This document shows positions 59,026 through 64,000 of a DNA stretch of 64,000 bases, piece by piece. Source of the stretch: Streptomyces sp. NBC_00377 (GTDB lineage Bacteria; Actinomycetota; Actinomycetes; Streptomycetales; Streptomycetaceae); NCBI RefSeq assembly GCF_036075115.1, contig NZ_CP107958.1, forward strand, positions 2,914,001-2,978,000. Reading direction: 5' to 3'. The position numbers were made by a program, and so were the translations under genes. The notes under the pieces were generated by a model. It did not search any database. It had not been told where the DNA came from and was given only the letters and a program-made list of their open reading frames with translations. Positions within the stretch are counted from its first letter, which is position 1. Each line of letters begins with the position of its first letter.

Positions 59026-59907
59026 TCAGCCGAGCCTGGCCCGCGCCAACTGCCGTGACTGCGCGACCAGTCGGTCGGCACTGTCCCAGACCTCGGCGTC
59101 CTCCTCGAGGAAGCCGCCGGCGAGGTTGCGGGTGGTGATGGAGACGCGCAGCGGGCCGGGCGCCGGACGGCAGCGGACGTGCACCGTCAGCTCCACCGTC
59201 GGGACCCAGCCGCGCAGACCGATCTCGAAGGCGGTGGGCGGCAGGGCGTCCACCGCGAGGAGGAGGGAGAGCGGGTCGGGGTCGCGGCCGTCCTTCAGGC
59301 CGAACCAGGCCCGCATCTCGCCCTTGCCGGAGGGCTGTCCGAGCGCCCAGCCGAGGGTCGACGGATCCAGCTTGAGCATCAGACGGTCGGCGATGGCGGA
59401 GCTGCCGTCGACGGGCGCCGGTCCGTCCTCGGGACCGAAGCACTGGTCCATCGGCGGGATCGTGGGCGGCTTCGCCGTCGTGCGGACGTCGTCCGGCAGG
59501 CTGTCCAGATCGCCGTAGGAGGCGAGGACGCGGATGCGCTCGACCTCGGCGCCGTTCTCGTCGTACTGGAAGAGCGAGGCCTGCCCGGTCGACAGGGTGC
59601 GGCCGGTGCGGACGACGTCCGTGCGGACGACCGCGGGGCCGGGCTGGGACGCCGTGAGGTAGTGCGCCGAGATCGTGAACGGGTCGCGGTGCGGGAGGGC
59701 GTCCCCGAGGGCGCGGCCGAGGACGGCGAGGAGGTAGCCGCCGTTGACGGCGCTGATGATCGTCCAGCCGGCCGAGAGGTCGATGTCGTAGACGCCGGGC
59801 GCTCGTCGGGTGAGCGCGGTGTCGCGGTCGAACTCGCTGTCGCCGGTCGAGGCCGTGACGAGGGCGGTGGAGGCCCGCTCGGCTGCCGCGGTAGCTGCTT
59901 CTGGCAT
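59026..59907 (-). CDS. Thioesterase-family protein (hotdog fold)
   Basis: 293-aa protein of the double hotdog acyl-CoA thioesterase (TesB/4HBT-3) type. Marks: AGWTIISAVNGGYLLAVLGRAL (part of the N-terminal hotdog helix), a beta-strand-rich middle, and a second hotdog ending GGFLEEDAEVWDSADRLVAQSRQLAR. It likely hydrolyses acyl-CoA esters; chain length is unknown. ATG at 59907, divergent from the membrane esterase gene. Confidence 0.82.
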   Translation of the reverse strand: MPEAATAAAERASTALVTASTGDSEFDRDTALTRRAPGVYDIDLSAGWTIISAVNGGYLLAVLGRALGDALPHRDPFTISAHYLTASQPGPAVVRTDVVRTGRTLSTGQASLFQYDENGAEVERIRVLASYGDLDSLPDDVRTTAKPPTIPPMDQCFGPEDGPAPVDGSSAIADRLMLKLDPSTLGWALGQPSGKGEMRAWFGLKDGRDPDPLSLLLAVDALPPTAFEIGLRGWVPTVELTVHVRCRPAPGPLRVSITTRNLAGGFLEEDAEVWDSADRLVAQSRQLARARLG

Positions 59908-60074
59908 GGCTGAACCGTACAACAGCTGATTACTAAGCGGTAGCTTTGGTTGATTCCGGCCGGATGGCCGAACTGCACCCCCGCACGGCCGGATCGGGTG
60001 AGCGGTCGGCAATTTCTCGGTAAGTGTCCGAACTCGTCCGTAACCTCGACGCCCCGTTTTCCCTCTGCAAAGGC

Positions 60075-61313
60075 ATGAGCCTCACCGGGACTCCGTTCCT
60101 CTACACCCTGATCGCGCTGTCCGTCGTCGCCGTGGCGCTGCCGCTGCTGATGTGGTCGCGCCTGCGCGGGCCGCGGGTCCTGCGCGCGGCGGCCCGGGTG
60201 GTGATGCTGCTGTTCGCGCAGAGCACGGCCGTCGCCCTGGTCTTCGTCGTGGTCAACAACGCCAACGGCCTGTACGACACCTGGGGCGACCTGCTGGGCA
60301 CCGGCACCCATGTGCGGCAGGCCGCCGACCTGGGCGCCGACGGCACCGGCGGGATCGCGCTGGACCGGCTGCCCAAGGTCCGGCAGAAGTTCACGCAGGC
60401 CGAGGGACCGGCCATGCGCGCCGCCGGCGGGGTGCGCGTCACCCAGCTCAAGGGCCAGGTCTCGGGCATCAACGCCGAGGTCTACGTCTGGCTGCCCCCG
60501 CAGTACGCCGAGCCCGCCTACGCACACCGCTCCTTCCCCGTGGTGGAGCTGTTGCCGGGTTACCCGGGCTCCGCGAAGTCCTGGTACGGGACGCTTAAGG
60601 TGCATGAGCAACTGGCCCCGCTGATGCGCGAGGGCAAGGTCGCACCGTTCATCCTCGTCACGCCGCGCACCACTCTGCTGCCGGGGGTGGACACCGGCTG
60701 CGCCAACGTCCCGGGCACCGTCAACGCCGACACCTGGCTCAGTATCGACGTACCGAAGATGATCAAGGACAACTTCCGGGCCCAGCCCGCGCCCCAGGGC
60801 TGGGCGGTCGCCGGGTACTCGGCGGGGGCGCACTGCGCGACGAAACTCGCCATCGCCCATCCCGACCGCTACCGGGCCGCGGTGAGCCTGTCCGGATACA
60901 GCGACCCCATGAGCCAGCCCGACTCCCTCACCGCGCAGAACCCCGCGCTGCGCCGGGCCAACAACCCGTACCTGCTGCTGCGCAAGGCCGCCGTTCCGCC
61001 TGCCGTGGCCCTCTACATGTCCGGTCAGCCGAAGGACGGCTACGAGGAGGCCCTGGCGATGCGGGAGGCGGCGAAGGCGCCGACCACCGTGCACGTCGTC
61101 TACATCCCGAGCAGCGCGGGCGGCCACACCATGGGGCTGTGGCGGCCGCAGGTCGTGCCGGCGTTCCGCTGGCTGACGACGCAGCTGGACCAGCACTGGG
61201 TGACCGGCGCGGGCCGCAGAACTACTCCTCACGGACCGTCGAGCGCCGGTTCCAAGCACGCGGCGCTCGCCAGTGGAACCGCATCGCGAGAAGCCGCAGC
61301 GCGAAGGCGGTGA
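60075..61313 (+). CDS. Membrane-anchored esterase (alpha/beta hydrolase)
   Basis: 412-aa protein with two N-terminal membrane segments (YTLIALSVVAVALPLLM and VVMLLFAQSTAVALVFVVV) and an extracytoplasmic alpha/beta-hydrolase domain of the esterase-D/antigen-85-like type. Nucleophile Ser in VAGYSAGAHCATKLA (~255), His in AGGHTMGLW (~345). The last ~35 codons are low-complexity and overlap the TRIC gene's 3' end by 92 bases on the opposite strand. ATG at 60075; GTG at 60024 is an alternative that would add 17 residues. Confidence 0.8.
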   Translation: MSLTGTPFLYTLIALSVVAVALPLLMWSRLRGPRVLRAAARVVMLLFAQSTAVALVFVVVNNANGLYDTWGDLLGTGTHVRQAADLGADGTGGIALDRLPKVRQKFTQAEGPAMRAAGGVRVTQLKGQVSGINAEVYVWLPPQYAEPAYAHRSFPVVELLPGYPGSAKSWYGTLKVHEQLAPLMREGKVAPFILVTPRTTLLPGVDTGCANVPGTVNADTWLSIDVPKMIKDNFRAQPAPQGWAVAGYSAGAHCATKLAIAHPDRYRAAVSLSGYSDPMSQPDSLTAQNPALRRANNPYLLLRKAAVPPAVALYMSGQPKDGYEEALAMREAAKAPTTVHVVYIPSSAGGHTMGLWRPQVVPAFRWLTTQLDQHWVTGAGRRTTPHGPSSAGSKHAALASGTASREAAARRR

Positions 61314-61878
61314 CCGCGGCCGAGCCGCTGGCCAGCGGGGTGAGCACGTCGTAGCGGATGCAGAGCACCACCACGGTGGCGCCGACGATCGCCGGGACGG
61401 CGTAGAGGTCGCGGTCCCAGCGCAGCAGCGAGGGCACCTCGTTGGCCAGCACATCGCGCAGCACACCGCCGCCGACGGCCGTGGCGACGCCCAGCGCGGC
61501 CGCCGCGGTGAGGCCGAGGCCGTAGTCGTAGGCCTTGGTGGTCCCGGTGACGCAGAACAGGCCGAGGCCCGCGGCGTCGAAGACGTTGACCCCCTGCTGG
61601 ATCCGCTCCACCTGCGGGTGGAGGAAGACGACCAGGAGAGCGGCCAGCAGCGGGGTGAGGAAGTACCCCAGGTCCGTGAAGGCGGCCGGCGGCACGGCCC
61701 CGATGACGAGGTCGCGGAAGACCCCGCCGCCCAGCGCGGTGACCTCGGCGAGCATGGCGATGCCGAACACGTCGAAGTTCTTGCGGACGGCCAGCAGCGC
61801 GCCCGAGATGGCGAAGACGAAAATGCCGATCAGGTCGAGCGTGTGCTGGACGGAGGGGCTGAATATTTGCTGGAGCAC
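61222..61878 (-). CDS. TRIC-type trimeric cation channel
   Basis: 218-aa integral membrane protein of the TRIC/UPF0126 family, seven membrane segments, forming trimeric K+/cation-type channels in bacteria. The repeated signature GGGVFRDLVIG (~40) and GGGVLRDVLANEVP (~130) is intact. GTG at 61878 (VLQQIFSPSVQHT) has GGTGAG about 9 bases upstream; the longer in-frame GTG at 61899 is possible. The 3' end overlaps the esterase gene tail to tail by 92 bases. The 5' leader contains the terminator of the upstream ABC transporter operon. Confidence 0.87.
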   Translation of the reverse strand: MLQQIFSPSVQHTLDLIGIFVFAISGALLAVRKNFDVFGIAMLAEVTALGGGVFRDLVIGAVPPAAFTDLGYFLTPLLAALLVVFLHPQVERIQQGVNVFDAAGLGLFCVTGTTKAYDYGLGLTAAAALGVATAVGGGVLRDVLANEVPSLLRWDRDLYAVPAIVGATVVVLCIRYDVLTPLASGSAAVTAFALRLLAMRFHWRAPRAWNRRSTVREE

Positions 61879-61901
61879 CCCTACATTCTCACCCAACACG
61901 A

Positions 61902-61932
61902 AGCCCCCGCCTTACATTGCAAGGCGGGGGCT
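61902..61932 (-). terminator. Terminator of the peptide ABC operon
   Basis: AGCCCCCGCCTT (61902-61913) and AAGGCGGGGGCT (61921-61932) form a perfect 12-bp stem with a 7-base loop, 9 bases beyond the DppF-like stop and 3-23 bases upstream of the TRIC start candidates. Confidence 0.85.
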
Positions 61933-61941
61933 CGGTGTTAC

Positions 61942-63365
<1,424 letters not shown>

Positions 63366-63369
<4 letters not shown>

Positions 63370-64000
63370 AGCTTCGGCGCAATCTCTTCGGTCCAGATAC
63401 GCTCCCGCTGCTCCGTGCCCAGGTGGCAGGCGGCCCAGTGGCGACTGCCGACCTCGGCCAGCTCGGGCCGGACGGTGCGGGTGACGTTGTCCTTCGGCAG
63501 GTCCGCGTACGGGCAGCGCGGGTTGAAGGCGCAGCCGGACGGGATGTTGATCAGCGAGGGCGGGGAGCCCTTGACCGGGATCAGGCGCTCCTGCTGCTCA
63601 CGGTCCAGACGCGGCATCGAGCCGAGCAGACCCCAGGTGTAGGGGTGCCGGGGCTCGTAGAACACCTTGTCGGCCGGGCCGCGCTCGACGCAACGGCCGC
63701 CGTACATCACCAGGATGTCGTCGGCCAGTTCGGCGACGACGCCCAGGTCGTGGGTGATGACGATGACCGCGGAGCCGAACTCCTTCTGGAGGTCGCGGAT
63801 GAGGTCGAGGATCTGCGCCTGGACGGTGACGTCCAAGGCGGTCGTCGGCTCGTCCGCGATCAGCAGCTCCGGGTTGTTGACCAGCGACATCGCGATCATC
63901 GCGCGCTGGCGCATACCGCCGGAGAACTCGTGCGGGTAGCTGTCGATCCGCTTGTCCGGCTGCGGGATGCCCACCCGGTCGAGCATCTCGACCGCACGGC
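63366..64000 (-). CDS. dppD: Oligopeptide/dipeptide ABC transporter ATPase, 5' end outside window
   Basis: C-terminal 211 codons of a DppD/OppD-type ATPase; the start lies beyond base 64000. Visible: signature [15 protein letters not shown], Walker [21 protein letters not shown], and the oligopeptide/dipeptide C-terminal domain with [12 protein letters not shown] and CHLGTEQ. It overlaps the dppF-like start by 4 bases, as in typical opp operons. Substrate of the importer unknown. Confidence 0.9.

Overview
The window is about 72% GC. Its genes have strong G/C bias at codon third positions, frequent GTG starts, many short perfect-hairpin terminators and many 4-base stop/start overlaps. Gene content and order (cimA, urease-like pair, ilvE, leuB, proline catabolism genes, serA, ilvC-ilvN-ilvB, a GGDEF/EAL protein, gatB/A/C, a second GGDEF/EAL protein, ligA, mnmA, cysteine desulfurase, opp-type ABC ATPases) fit a Streptomyces chromosome core. 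From memory it resembles the SCO5480-SCO5530 stretch of S. coelicolor. I see no phage, plasmid, IS element, CRISPR array, rRNA or tRNA.

Left part (1-25 kb): a truncated secreted GH3 beta-glucosidase; citramalate synthase with a possible attenuator leader; a four-gene minus-strand operon of fused urease gamma/beta, atypical urease alpha, agmatine deiminase and a TetR regulator, preceded by two related palindromes; ilvE; leuB; an alpha/beta hydrolase; proline dehydrogenase and P5C dehydrogenase with a divergent PucR-type regulator; a TetR/MFS efflux pair; serA; and ilvB-ilvN-ilvC headed by a leader peptide (MRTRILVLGKRVG) and a terminator. Branched-chain amino acid synthesis is therefore spread over four nearby transcription units, at least one controlled by attenuation.

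Middle (25-46 kb): a membrane PAS-GGDEF-EAL protein (CdgC-like) with a degenerate EAL domain and two BldD-box-like sites upstream; two oxidoreductases; a PQQ-type sugar dehydrogenase lipoprotein; a very large LuxR/LAL regulator; small conserved proteins; an MMPL transporter overlapping a GNAT gene; the gatC-gatA-(small membrane protein)-gatB operon for Asn/Gln-tRNA amidation; and a second GGDEF-EAL protein (RmdB-like) with intact motifs.

Right part (46-64 kb): ligA; a short MetE-like protein; SDR and LOG-family proteins; DUF427; an alpha/beta hydrolase; mnmA and a cysteine desulfurase (tRNA thiolation partners) separated by an amidase and a Tat-exported multicopper oxidase; small membrane proteins divergent from a TetR gene with a clear palindrome; a repeat-rich lipoprotein; a thioesterase; an esterase overlapping a TRIC-type channel gene tail to tail; and the last two genes of a peptide ABC transporter, the inner one carrying a hexapeptide-repeat tail.

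The most interesting candidate system is the urease-like/agmatine deiminase operon. It has no AguB and no urease maturation genes in the window. Its urease alpha subunit keeps every nickel ligand but has an altered active-site flap. I propose it may hydrolyse a substituted urea such as N-carbamoylputrescine. A second cross-cutting observation is a palindromic mini-element found in frame inside two unrelated genes and once between genes.
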